DNA of 44,574 nt from RGIG9151 sp963635575 (lineage in GTDB: Bacteria > Bacillota > Clostridia > TANB77 > RGIG9151): positions 1 through 44,574 of the forward strand of contig CAVHFU010000008.1 of NCBI GenBank assembly GCA_963635575.1. The letters are read 5' to 3'. Every line of letters starts with the position of its first letter. The stretch's first letter is position 1. Of the stretch, positions 1-6,954 are shown piece after piece. A program made the position numbers and the translations under genes. The notes under the pieces are model-generated. The model had not been told where the DNA came from. It saw only the letters and a list, made by a program, of their open reading frames with translations, and ran no database searches.

Positions 1-83
1 TATTTGGGACATTTTCAAAAATTAATATATAGGATTTTATCAAAAATTAATCATATACTATACATATATTTTTACTATTTCAC

Positions 84-112
84 TTGAAAATGTTGTTGAA
101 AAATGTTATAAA
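84..112 (+). promoter_or_regulatory. candidate sigma-A promoter upstream of pyrG
   Basis: TTGAAA at 84-89 and TATAAA at 107-112 are 17 bases apart. The predicted transcript start, about 119, falls in the left arm of the hairpin at 117-147, so either the RNA begins inside an attenuator or this promoter match is fortuitous. Confidence 0.35.
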
Positions 113-116
113 AAAG

Positions 117-147
117 TAAGAATCTTAAAGGGTTCTTATTTTTTTGT
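117..147 (+). terminator. hairpin with T-run in front of pyrG
   Basis: An 8-bp stem (TAAGAATC with GGTTCTTA, one G-T pair) has a six-base loop and is followed by seven T. It ends about 12 bases before the pyrG ribosome binding site. It may terminate a gene left of the window or act as a pyrG leader attenuator. Confidence 0.6.
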
Positions 148-173
148 AATTTAATTTGAAAGGGGTTTATAGT

Positions 174-1766
174 ATGACAAAGTATGTATTTGTAACCGGT
201 GGTGTAGTTTCCGGATTAGGAAAAGGAATAACAGCAGCATCTTTAGGAAGATTATTAAAAGCAAGAGGTTATAAAGTAAAAATTCAGAAATTTGATCCAT
301 ATATAAATGTAGACCCTGGAACAATGAGCCCATATCAACACGGGGAAGTGTTTGTAACAGATGATGGTGCAGAAACTGACCTGGATTTAGGACATTACGA
401 AAGATTTATAGATGAAAACTTAAGTAAAAACAGTAGTGTAACAAGCGGAAAGATTTATTGGGATGTAATAAGTATGGAGCGTAGAGGAGATTATCTTGGC
501 GGAACGGTACAAGTAATCCCTCATATAACAACAGCCATAAAAGAAAAAGCATATGCAGTAGGAAAAGAAGATAACACAGACATAGTAATAACAGAAATCG
601 GCGGAACAGTCGGAGATATTGAATCACTACCATTCTTAGAAGCTATTCGCCAAATAAGTATAGAAGTAGGAAAAGAAAATGTGGCTTATATTCATGTAAC
701 ATTAGTACCTTACTTAAAAATGTCCGGAGAATTAAAGACAAAACCTACACAACACAGTGTTAAGGAATTAAGAAATATAGGTATTCAACCTGATGTAATA
801 GTATGTAGAACAGAACATCCCATAAGCAATGATATGAAAGCAAAAATTGCATTGTTCTGTAACATACCTGCTAAGAGAATAATTCAAAACTTAGACGCAC
901 CAAGTCTTTATGATTTACCCTTAATGATGGAAAGAGAAGGATTGGCAAATGCAGTTTGTGAAACTTTAGGAATAGAAAATAGAGAGCCTGATTTAAAAGA
1001 GTGGATAGAAGTTACTGAAAAGAGCAAAGCTTTAACAAAGAAAGTAAAAATAGCTTTGGTTGGAAAATATGTAGAACTTCATGACGCATATATAAGTGTA
1101 GCAGAAGCATTAAAACATGCCGGAATACATTTAGGGACTGAAGTAGATATAGATTGGATAGATGCCGAAAAGGTAACAGAAGCTAATTATAAAGAAATAC
1201 TCGCACTAGCAGACGGAATATTAGTTCCGGGTGGCTTTGGAAACAGAGGAATAGAAGGAAAAATATTGGCTGTAAAGTATGCTAGAGAAAACAATGTACC
1301 ATTCTTAGGAATATGCTTAGGAATGCAAATGGCAGTTATTGAATATGCTAGAAATGTATTAGGGTTAACAGACGCCAATAGCTCAGAAATAAATCCTGAA
1401 ACAACAAATCCTGTAATTCATATAATGGAAGACCAAAAGTATATAGAAACTAAGGGTGGAACAATGCGACTTGGTAAATATCCTTGCAAGATAAAAGATA
1501 ATACATTTATGAAGGAAGCATATAAGACAGACTTAATAGAAGAAAGACATAGACATAGGTATGAGTTCAATAATGAGTATAGAGAAAAAATTGAAAATGC
1601 CGGAATGAAAATTTCAGGAACATCCCCTGACGATTTATTAGTAGAAACTGTAGAAATACCTACACATAAATGGTTTGTTGGAGTACAATATCATCCGGAA
1701 TTTAAGTCAAGACCAAACAGACCACATCCATTATTTTATGAGTTTGTTAAACATGCTATTAATTAG
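174..1766 (+). CDS. pyrG: CTP synthase
   Basis: This enzyme makes CTP from UTP, ATP and glutamine, the last step of pyrimidine nucleotide synthesis. The 530-residue length is normal. The N-terminal synthetase domain starts with the P-loop-like VTGGVVSGLGKG; the C-terminal glutaminase domain has the nucleophile Cys381 in GICLGMQ and the His507/Glu509 pair in QYHPEF. The ATG at 174 is preferred because AAAGGGG lies 8-9 bases before it; an in-frame TTG at 156 sits upstream of that site. It is transcribed alone, between a leader hairpin and a strong terminator. Some Gram-positive pyrG leaders sense CTP by reiterative transcription of a G-run at the start site; no such run is seen here. Confidence 0.97.
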   Translation: MTKYVFVTGGVVSGLGKGITAASLGRLLKARGYKVKIQKFDPYINVDPGTMSPYQHGEVFVTDDGAETDLDLGHYERFIDENLSKNSSVTSGKIYWDVISMERRGDYLGGTVQVIPHITTAIKEKAYAVGKEDNTDIVITEIGGTVGDIESLPFLEAIRQISIEVGKENVAYIHVTLVPYLKMSGELKTKPTQHSVKELRNIGIQPDVIVCRTEHPISNDMKAKIALFCNIPAKRIIQNLDAPSLYDLPLMMEREGLANAVCETLGIENREPDLKEWIEVTEKSKALTKKVKIALVGKYVELHDAYISVAEALKHAGIHLGTEVDIDWIDAEKVTEANYKEILALADGILVPGGFGNRGIEGKILAVKYARENNVPFLGICLGMQMAVIEYARNVLGLTDANSSEINPETTNPVIHIMEDQKYIETKGGTMRLGKYPCKIKDNTFMKEAYKTDLIEERHRHRYEFNNEYREKIENAGMKISGTSPDDLLVETVEIPTHKWFVGVQYHPEFKSRPNRPHPLFYEFVKHAIN

Positions 1767-1784
1767 ATAAATTAGTAAAAAAGC

Positions 1785-1829
1785 AAAGAGTAGAAAAATA
1801 CAGACAATATCAGATTTTCTACTCTTTTT
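1785..1829 (+). terminator. pyrG terminator
   Basis: A perfect 13-bp stem (AAAGAGTAGAAAA with TTTTCTACTCTTT) with a 17-base loop runs into TTG and more T. It lies 19 bases after the pyrG stop codon. Confidence 0.85.
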
Positions 1830-1901
1830 GTTTTGCTGTTGCTGTTGCTATTTACTTAAGTATGAACATTAATCCAGTTCAATATGAGATAGTTGTTCTG
1901 C

Positions 1902-1930
1902 TTGACATAAAAAGTGAAGAGGTGTATTAT
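1902..1930 (+). promoter_or_regulatory. sigma-A promoter of the ClpX-like gene
   Basis: TTGACA (1902-1907) and TATTAT (1925-1930) are 17 bases apart. The start would be near 1937, leaving a leader of about 70 bases that contains a small hairpin, AAGCAC/GTGCTT, at 1956-1975. Confidence 0.7.
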
Positions 1931-2008
1931 ATAAAAGCAAAATTAAACAAGAGATAAGCACGTTTGTTTGTGCTTAAAACAATTCTACCAACTATGGAGG
2001 AGAATACT

Positions 2009-3451
2009 ATGAAGAAATGTGTAATTTGTGGAAGAGAAATCCAGACTAAGGTAGATCTTGCGACTGAGATTTTTGCCGTTAGCTTAAAACCTTGCATTTG
2101 TAGCGAATGTGTAATGGGACTGTTTGACAAGTATTGTCAGATGGATGAAAACATCAGCCAATTTAAGGTGTGTTTCAGAGTAGCAGTCAGGACGATTGTA
2201 ATGTATTATCCGGAAGAGTGGAAAGATAGCATCGAAGATTATGTGATTGCAGAACTTAAAAAAGGATATGCAATGTTAGGGGACGACTTAAGCGAAACAA
2301 AGGCTAAAGAGATGATAGATGAGCTAAAAATGAAAATTGAAGACGATCCTGAAAAATATGAACTGGTTCGGGAATATTATGAGACTCATAATGACATCGA
2401 CGATGAAGAAAAAATTGCCATGAAAAGCATGGAGAATGTGAAAATTGACGACATTGCAGACCTTCAAGCCAAGTTTAGAGAAGTAATTCCCCAAGTCAAG
2501 CAATTGATAAAGGGGCAGGATATGGCAGTAGAACAAATCGGAAGAGTGTTTTTGCACAATCAGCAATGTATTAAGTATAATACCGAAAATCCAATGCAAC
2601 CCAAAATCCTAAAGCAAAACATGATACTTGTAGGACCTAGTGGTACAGGGAAAACCGCGACCATCACAGAGTATTGCAGATTGCTGGGATTGCCATATGT
2701 TATCGCCGACATGACTAACTACACTCAGGCAGGTTACCAAGGTGCATGTATAGAAAGCATATTTGCGTCCCTCATTCGTGAAGCCGGTGGAGACATCGAA
2801 CTTGCACAAAAGGGAATAATCATAATGGATGAAGCCGATAAAAACGAAAATAAGGAAAGTAGAAATGAAATCGACGTTGGCGGAAAAGGTGTTATAGATT
2901 CGCTACTAAAAAAGATCGAAGGCTGTAAGATCGAACTCGGAAAAGGTCAGGTATTCGATTCAACCAATACTACATTCGTAGCAATGGGCGTCTATCCGAG
3001 ACTTTATGACATTAGAAAAGAGAGAATGACAGGAAAAAGGGCGATAGGCTTTGCAGCGTCTAGCAACGAAGTAAAAGACTATGGAGAATTTATTTCTGAT
3101 GATTTCGTAAAGCATGGCTTTACAAAGGAATACGTAGGAAGATTTTCTGCCATTGTTGAGATGAAAGACTTGACAGACGAAATTTTCAGCGACATTTTAA
3201 GAAACTCTAAGAATTCAGCGTATCGTCAGTATAAATCTATGCTTGACTACTTCTATAATGTAGAACTGGAAATAACCGAAGCCGGTGAAAAGAGCATCAT
3301 CGAGCAAGCAAGAAAGTATAATACCGGGGCAAGAGGACTTCATAGATGTATTTCCAAAATACTCGAGAAGGTCGAAACAGATTTTATGCTAAGAGACGTA
3401 GGATGTAAGAAAGTCATAATCGACGAAAATAATGAAATAAGAATGGAGTAA
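2009..3451 (+). CDS. divergent ClpX-like AAA+ unfoldase
   Basis: A 480-residue relative of ClpX, the hexameric ATPase that unfolds proteins and feeds them to ClpP. An N-terminal zinc finger (C4, C7, C31, C34) matches the ClpX zinc-binding domain. About 130 residues of helical, acidic sequence follow before the AAA+ core, more than in ClpX. Walker A is GPSGTGKT (209-216), Walker B IIIMDEAD (270-277), the arginine finger R378 and sensor-2 motif GARGL (440-444). The ClpP-docking loop IGF (346-348) is present, so ClpP partnership is likely. The pore loop reads GYQG (242-245) instead of GYVG, and the RKH loop that binds the ssrA tail is absent, implying different substrates. The ATG at 2009 follows GGAGGAG. 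Codon use is richer in GAC, ATC and GCC than in neighbours, suggesting transfer. It is probably not the housekeeping ClpX. Confidence 0.85.
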   Translation: MKKCVICGREIQTKVDLATEIFAVSLKPCICSECVMGLFDKYCQMDENISQFKVCFRVAVRTIVMYYPEEWKDSIEDYVIAELKKGYAMLGDDLSETKAKEMIDELKMKIEDDPEKYELVREYYETHNDIDDEEKIAMKSMENVKIDDIADLQAKFREVIPQVKQLIKGQDMAVEQIGRVFLHNQQCIKYNTENPMQPKILKQNMILVGPSGTGKTATITEYCRLLGLPYVIADMTNYTQAGYQGACIESIFASLIREAGGDIELAQKGIIIMDEADKNENKESRNEIDVGGKGVIDSLLKKIEGCKIELGKGQVFDSTNTTFVAMGVYPRLYDIRKERMTGKRAIGFAASSNEVKDYGEFISDDFVKHGFTKEYVGRFSAIVEMKDLTDEIFSDILRNSKNSAYRQYKSMLDYFYNVELEITEAGEKSIIEQARKYNTGARGLHRCISKILEKVETDFMLRDVGCKKVIIDENNEIRME

Positions 3452-3454
3452 TAG

Positions 3455-3480
3455 AAAAAGAGGCCTAGCCGCCTCTTTTT
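3455..3480. terminator. bidirectional terminator between the ClpX-like gene and asd
   Basis: A perfect 10-bp stem AAAAAGAGGC/GCCTCTTTTT has a six-base loop and is flanked by A-run and T-run. The loop begins with the stop codon of asd (CTA on the plus strand at 3465-3467), so one hairpin serves both converging genes and overlaps the end of asd. Confidence 0.9.
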
Positions 3481-4460
3481 TCTTTTATCAAATTCTCCAT
3501 AATAGAAATCGCGTTAGTAGCCGCACCTTTTCTTAAATTATCCGCAACAACCCACATATTAATTCCACTCAGTACACTATAATCACGTCTAATTCTTCCA
3601 ACAAAAACTTCATCATAGCCTTCTGCAAAAATCGGCATAGGATAAACATTTTCAGCCAAATTATCTTGGACAACAATTCCGGGAGCATTAGATAAAACAT
3701 CAAAAACCTCGTTCATCATAAAACTCTTTTCGAATTCAACATTAATAGACTCACTATGACCATGAAAAACAGGAACTCTTACAGTAGTAGCAGTAATTTG
3801 AATATTAAAATCATTTAATATTTTTTGAGTCTCGTTAACCATCTTCATTTCTTCCTTAGAATAACCATTTTCCAAAAAAGAATCTATATGAGGAATACAG
3901 TTCCCAAAAATCTGGTAAGGAAATTTCTCAGTAGTTTTTATTCCCTCAACTCCATTTTTCAAATCCATATAACCTTTAAGCCCCGCCCCGGATACAGCCT
4001 GGTAAGTAGAATACACAATACGCTTTATATGAAAAGCATCATGTAGAGGCTTAAGAGCCACAACAGCCTGGATAGTAGAGCAATTAGGATTAGCAATAAT
4101 ACCATGATTATTAAAAGCAGCCTCCATGTTAACCTCAGGCACAACTAAAGGAACATCCGCATCCATTCTCCAAGCACTACTATTATCTATAACGGTACAA
4201 TTATGTGCAGCAGCAATCGGAGCATATTTTTTAGATATATCTCCACCGGCAGAAAATAAAGCAAAGTCAAAACCGGAATCGAAAGAATTTTCATTTAACT
4301 CATTAAAAATATATTCTTTCCCCAAAAAAGTAACAGACTTACCGGCAGAACGAGCAGAAGAAAACAAAACGTATTCATCAATATGTAAATTCTTCTCCTC
4401 TAAAACTTTTAAAAACATTCTTCCAACCATACCACTTGCACCAACAATAGCAACACGCAT
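3465..4460 (-). CDS. asd: aspartate-semialdehyde dehydrogenase
   Basis: This enzyme reduces aspartyl-4-phosphate with NADPH to aspartate semialdehyde, the branch point to lysine and diaminopimelate, threonine and methionine. The 331-residue protein has the nucleotide-binding GASGMVG (7-13), the catalytic Cys127 in NPNCSTIQ, Gln154 in YQAVSGAG, and R228 and His235 in the RVPVFHGHSE motif. The ATG at 4460 is chosen because the in-frame ATG at 4472 is itself part of the ATGGAGG ribosome binding site. It stands alone, with no lysine riboswitch visible in the roughly 160 bases before it, but a 7-bp inverted repeat lies just upstream. Confidence 0.96.
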   Translation of the reverse strand: MRVAIVGASGMVGRMFLKVLEEKNLHIDEYVLFSSARSAGKSVTFLGKEYIFNELNENSFDSGFDFALFSAGGDISKKYAPIAAAHNCTVIDNSSAWRMDADVPLVVPEVNMEAAFNNHGIIANPNCSTIQAVVALKPLHDAFHIKRIVYSTYQAVSGAGLKGYMDLKNGVEGIKTTEKFPYQIFGNCIPHIDSFLENGYSKEEMKMVNETQKILNDFNIQITATTVRVPVFHGHSESINVEFEKSFMMNEVFDVLSNAPGIVVQDNLAENVYPMPIFAEGYDEVFVGRIRRDYSVLSGINMWVVADNLRKGAATNAISIMENLIKEKRGG

Positions 4461-4474
4461 AAAAACCTCCATTC

Positions 4475-4490
4475 TGACAATAAATTGTCA
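4475..4490. promoter_or_regulatory. inverted repeat upstream of asd
   Basis: TGACAAT-AA-ATTGTCA is a perfect 7-bp inverted repeat directly upstream of the asd ribosome binding site. It could be an operator or a small leader hairpin. It is AT-rich, so chance is possible. Confidence 0.35.
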
Positions 4491-4623
4491 ACACAAAAAA
4501 TAATTAAACCTCCATGATTAAATAATATGAAAAGAAACGTAAAAAGGTTAACAAGTGACATTGATATAAAAATTCAAGTATAAATTTAGTCTCAAATACG
4601 AATAATTAACATAGGTGAAATTT

Positions 4624-5013
4624 ATGTACACATTTAGAGAAATTGGAATTGTATTTTTAATCGGCGGAATAGGCTATGGAATAATGGAAATTTTATTTAG
4701 AGGATATACACATTGGAGTATGTTAGTAACAGGCGGAATATGCTTTTTTATATTTTATTTAATAAATTTTAGTCTTGAAACTCATAATTTACTTATAAGA
4801 TGCATCTTCTCCACACTAATAATAACCACATTAGAATTTATAGTAGGTTATATCGTAAACATAGTGTTAAAATGGAATGTATGGGATTATTCGCATATGC
4901 CATATAACATAAAAGGGCAAATATGCCTAGGCTTCTCGGGAATATGGTTAATACTGGGAATACCTATGACAGTTTTATCGGATAAACTCAGAGAAATTCT
5001 GTATTTTAGGTAA
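4624..5013 (+). CDS. small integral membrane protein, CmpB-like (putative ABC transporter type IV family)
   Basis: A 129-residue protein with about four membrane segments (near residues 7-27, 35-55, 60-82 and 95-118). The segment WDYSHMPYN followed by GQICLGFSGIW resembles the family often labelled putative ABC-transporter type IV (CmpB, PF06541), whose function is not established. AGGTG at 4613-4617 supports the ATG at 4624 over the GTG at 4615, which lies inside it. It diverges from asd across about 160 bases, and no convincing promoter was found for it. Confidence 0.7.
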   Translation: MYTFREIGIVFLIGGIGYGIMEILFRGYTHWSMLVTGGICFFIFYLINFSLETHNLLIRCIFSTLIITTLEFIVGYIVNIVLKWNVWDYSHMPYNIKGQICLGFSGIWLILGIPMTVLSDKLREILYFR

Positions 5014-5030
5014 TAAATTAGCCGTAACTG

Positions 5031-5059
5031 TTGCAAAAACAAAGCTTTTATGGTAACAT
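5031..5059 (+). promoter_or_regulatory. candidate promoter of the miniprotein pair
   Basis: TTGCAA (5031-5036) and TAACAT (5054-5059) are 17 bases apart, with an extended -10 reading TATGGTAACAT. The same 11-base string forms the -10 region of the candidate promoter at 27562. Confidence 0.5.
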
Positions 5060-5129
5060 AATAAGGTACGAATATCCACATATGAAAAAAGAGATTTTTT
5101 TCTCTTTTGAACGAACCAAGGAGGTTTAT

Positions 5130-5321
5130 ATGAAACGTTTCCTCAAAGTTGCCCTTGTTGTAGTTTCGGTAATAACCGGAGCAATAGTGATGCTTATGGC
5201 TTTTACCTGTTGGTTGCAAAAGCAACTTGATGAAGTTTTTGGGAACATAAATCTTGACTTTGAAGAGGAGGAAACAGGCGTGGTGCCTGAAGTTGTAAAA
5301 AGCAAAAGTGAAGGAGGTTAA
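5130..5321 (+). CDS. 63-residue membrane miniprotein A
   Basis: No family is recognised. The 63-residue product begins MKRFLKVALVV and has one membrane segment (about residues 5-28), then an acidic stretch rich in Glu and Asp. It looks like an N-anchored protein with a soluble acidic tail, or a leader-bearing small exported protein. A strong AAGGAGG precedes the ATG at 5130; a longer in-frame opening from 5031 would cover the promoter and is rejected. It ends one base before the next gene, whose ribosome binding site is inside its last codons. Confidence 0.65.
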   Translation: MKRFLKVALVVVSVITGAIVMLMAFTCWLQKQLDEVFGNINLDFEEEETGVVPEVVKSKSEGG

Positions 5322-5322
5322 T

Positions 5323-5514
5323 ATGGCAATTGCAACATTGATGACTTTTTTCGTAGTCGCCTTTTGCATTCAAGTATTAGATGCTATATCTAAAGGGTGG
5401 CTTATGGATAAAGGCCTTGAAATTGTCAGATTGGTAGAGATAGTGTGTAAAGTAACAGCCACGTTAGTGATTGCTACGTTATTAATATCAATCATATTCC
5501 ACCGAATTGTATGA
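5323..5514 (+). CDS. 63-residue membrane miniprotein B
   Basis: No family is recognised. The 63-residue product has two membrane segments (about residues 3-22 and 42-61) joined by a short polar loop, giving a hairpin topology that recalls holin-like or small stress proteins, though no motif supports a function. AAGGAGG at 5311-5317 overlaps the end of the upstream gene, and the ATG at 5323 follows its TAA by one base, so the two are translationally coupled. Confidence 0.65.
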   Translation: MAIATLMTFFVVAFCIQVLDAISKGWLMDKGLEIVRLVEIVCKVTATLVIATLLISIIFHRIV

Positions 5515-5521
5515 AACTGGG

Positions 5522-5557
5522 AGATAGAAAGCTGAAAAGTTTTCTATCTTCTGTTTT
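5522..5557 (+). terminator. terminator after the miniprotein pair
   Basis: AGATAGAAA pairs with TTTCTATCT, and the right arm is followed by an interrupted T-rich run. It lies just after the stop at 5514. The region from here to the tRNA promoter holds only a 12-bp palindrome, GAAGTTAACTTC at 5618-5629. Confidence 0.6.
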
Positions 5558-5697
5558 AATTATACGTTTTAGTGTGTTTTTGAAAAATGGTAACTTGTAA
5601 AAGTAATTTCTATTTCTGAAGTTAACTTCCATATGTAAGATAACTGTCCATTTTATAGGCGTTTTCTTTATAAATATACAAAATTTCAAAAAAGGTA

Positions 5698-5726
5698 TTG
5701 ACTTTTTCCCTGACAAGGGGTATCAT
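5698..5726 (+). promoter_or_regulatory. promoter of tRNA-Gly
   Basis: TTGACT (5698-5703) and TATCAT (5721-5726) are 17 bases apart, placing the start about 14 bases before the tRNA. Confidence 0.75.
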
Positions 5727-5746
5727 AGTAAATGTCTTAAATAAAT

Positions 5747-5820
5747 GCGGGTGTAGTTCAATGGTAGAATCTCAGCCTTCCAAGCTGATTGCGTGGGTCC
5801 GATTCCCATCACCCGCTCCA
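5747..5820 (+). tRNA. tRNA-Gly (anticodon TCC)
   Basis: A 74-base cloverleaf with acceptor arm GCGGGTG pairing CACCCGC, D arm with TTCAATGGTA, anticodon loop CTTCCAA (anticodon TCC at 5779-5781), T arm with GTCCGATTC and an encoded CCA end. It has its own promoter and terminator. Confidence 0.95.
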
Positions 5821-5823
5821 ATT

Positions 5824-5854
5824 AAAACCGTGTGATTTGTTCACACGGTTTTTT
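5824..5854 (+). terminator. terminator of tRNA-Gly
   Basis: AAAACCGTGTGA pairs with TCACACGGTTTT around a five-base loop, followed by T. Confidence 0.9.
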
Positions 5855-5907
5855 AGTTTATTCACACCAATCTATCCCTTCACATAAACTATAATGAGGT
5901 GAAGATG

Positions 5908-6213
5908 ATGGAAGAAGAAAACCAAATAGAGCTTTACTGTTCAGAAGAAGAGTGCATAACAAAAGCATATCAATCTGCAAATGTATGTTTACCTATAACA
6001 GTTACACCATTCGCTAATGTTGGTGAAATTAAGACCGAATGTTGTGGTGATGCAATAATATCTAGGGACGATAAATGTTGCAAGGGAGCTCCAAACAAAA
6101 GTTGCAGATTTACAATAACCCAAAAGATAAAAGTAGAAATTCCGGTAGAGTTTGGTGCTAACACAAACGTTGGTGGAACCTTTATAGATTGCGATTGCAC
6201 GAGGGAACAATAA
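5908..6213 (+). CDS. cysteine-rich small protein of unknown function
   Basis: The 101-residue product has ten cysteines, including two CC pairs and a C-terminal DCDC, without signal peptide or membrane segment. The segment FTITQKIKVEIPVEFGA predicts beta strands. No family is named with confidence; a spore-surface or metal-binding role would fit the cysteine content but is inference. GAGGTGA at 5896-5902 favours the second of two adjacent ATG codons (5908), since the first (5905) is too close. It is monocistronic between the tRNA terminator and its own terminator. Confidence 0.6.
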   Translation: MEEENQIELYCSEEECITKAYQSANVCLPITVTPFANVGEIKTECCGDAIISRDDKCCKGAPNKSCRFTITQKIKVEIPVEFGANTNVGGTFIDCDCTREQ

Positions 6214-6226
6214 ATATATTTTTTTT

Positions 6227-6260
6227 AGATGCTGCCTAATTATAGGTAGCATCTTTTTTG
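6227..6260 (+). terminator. terminator of the cysteine-rich gene
   Basis: AGATGCTGCCTA pairs with TAGGTAGCATCT (one G-T pair) around a four-base loop, followed by six T. Confidence 0.9.
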
Positions 6261-6280
6261 TGTAATTATCATATGTTAAA

Positions 6281-6298
6281 AATGAATTTGAATTCATT
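6281..6298. promoter_or_regulatory. operator 1 of the TetR-RND operon
   Basis: AATGAA-N6-TTCATT, here extended to the 8-bp arms AATGAATT/AATTCATT, directly abuts the -35 box. The same half-sites and spacing recur at 6334-6351. Confidence 0.65.
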
Positions 6299-6299
6299 A

Positions 6300-6328
6300 T
6301 TGACAAATTTGTCGAAATATCGTATAAT
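6300..6328 (+). promoter_or_regulatory. consensus sigma-A promoter of the TetR-RND operon
   Basis: A perfect TTGACA (6300-6305), 17-base spacer and perfect TATAAT (6323-6328). A 12-bp palindrome, GACAAATTTGTC (6302-6313), overlaps the -35 box. Such a strong promoter fits an operon that is normally held off by its own repressor. Confidence 0.85.
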
Positions 6329-6330
6329 AT

Positions 6331-6354
6331 AAAAATGAATGGAGGTTCATTTTT
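6331..6354 (+). promoter_or_regulatory. operator 2, enclosing the tetR ribosome binding site
   Basis: AAAAATGAA and TTCATTTTT form perfect 9-bp arms around TGGAGG, the ribosome binding site. The core AATGAA-N6-TTCATT equals operator 1. As DNA it covers the likely start site; as RNA it would hold the ribosome binding site in a six-base loop. Confidence 0.65.
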
Positions 6355-6954
6355 ATGCAAACATTAAAAGAAGAAGTAAGAGAAAAAATAATGCGAGCGG
6401 GTTCTGTACTATTTAAGACCAAAGGGTTTGAAAATACATCTATGAAAGACATTGCCCAAAGTGCGGAAATTAGTACAGGAAATATTTACAGATATTTTCT
6501 TACTAAGCATCATTTACTAAGTGAACTGCAACAGGAAATGGAAAAGGACCTTGAAGATTTTTTTATGAGTATTCCTCTTTCATATGCCGAATTAAATTCA
6601 GAGGTATCTTTTAAGATTATAAAAGATAAGGTTATGGAACTCGCTACAACTAAAGGCGAAGAACTTGATATGATGTTTAAATGCGTGGATCAAGGGTTAT
6701 TTAAGGATTTTAAAAATAAAATTTTAGAAATGTTTACGGAAAAATTCGGGAAAATAGCTGAAAATGCAGGATGTGGGAATGTAGATAAAGTTCTTTGTGG
6801 AGCTATGGCACGTTCCTTGTTTGAAGGATTTTATTATATAGTAAGGGAAAATATACAAAATGTCGAAAAATTAGATAGAAATTTAGAGATCTACTATAAA
6901 TTATTATTAGTAGATTTAGATAAAAGAATTTTAGGGGTGCTTAAAAATGATTGA
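6355..6954 (+). CDS. TetR-family repressor of an RND export operon
   Basis: A 199-residue transcription factor. Residues 10-55 form the TetR helix-turn-helix, with the typical run SMKDIAQSAEISTGNIYRYF; the rest is the helical ligand-binding and dimerisation part. It overlaps the RND gene by 8 bases and sits behind a consensus promoter flanked by two identical palindromes, so autorepression and control of the exporter are very likely (inference). The inducer cannot be read from sequence. The ATG at 6355 directly follows operator 2, whose centre carries GGAGG. Confidence 0.9.
   Translation: MQTLKEEVREKIMRAGSVLFKTKGFENTSMKDIAQSAEISTGNIYRYFLTKHHLLSELQQEMEKDLEDFFMSIPLSYAELNSEVSFKIIKDKVMELATTKGEELDMMFKCVDQGLFKDFKNKILEMFTEKFGKIAENAGCGNVDKVLCGAMARSLFEGFYYIVRENIQNVEKLDRNLEIYYKLLLVDLDKRILGVLKND

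Noticed and set aside
4461..4623. Lysine riboswitch or T-box upstream of asd
   Set aside because: The non-coding stretch is short and shows none of the conserved elements; only a 7-bp inverted repeat is seen.
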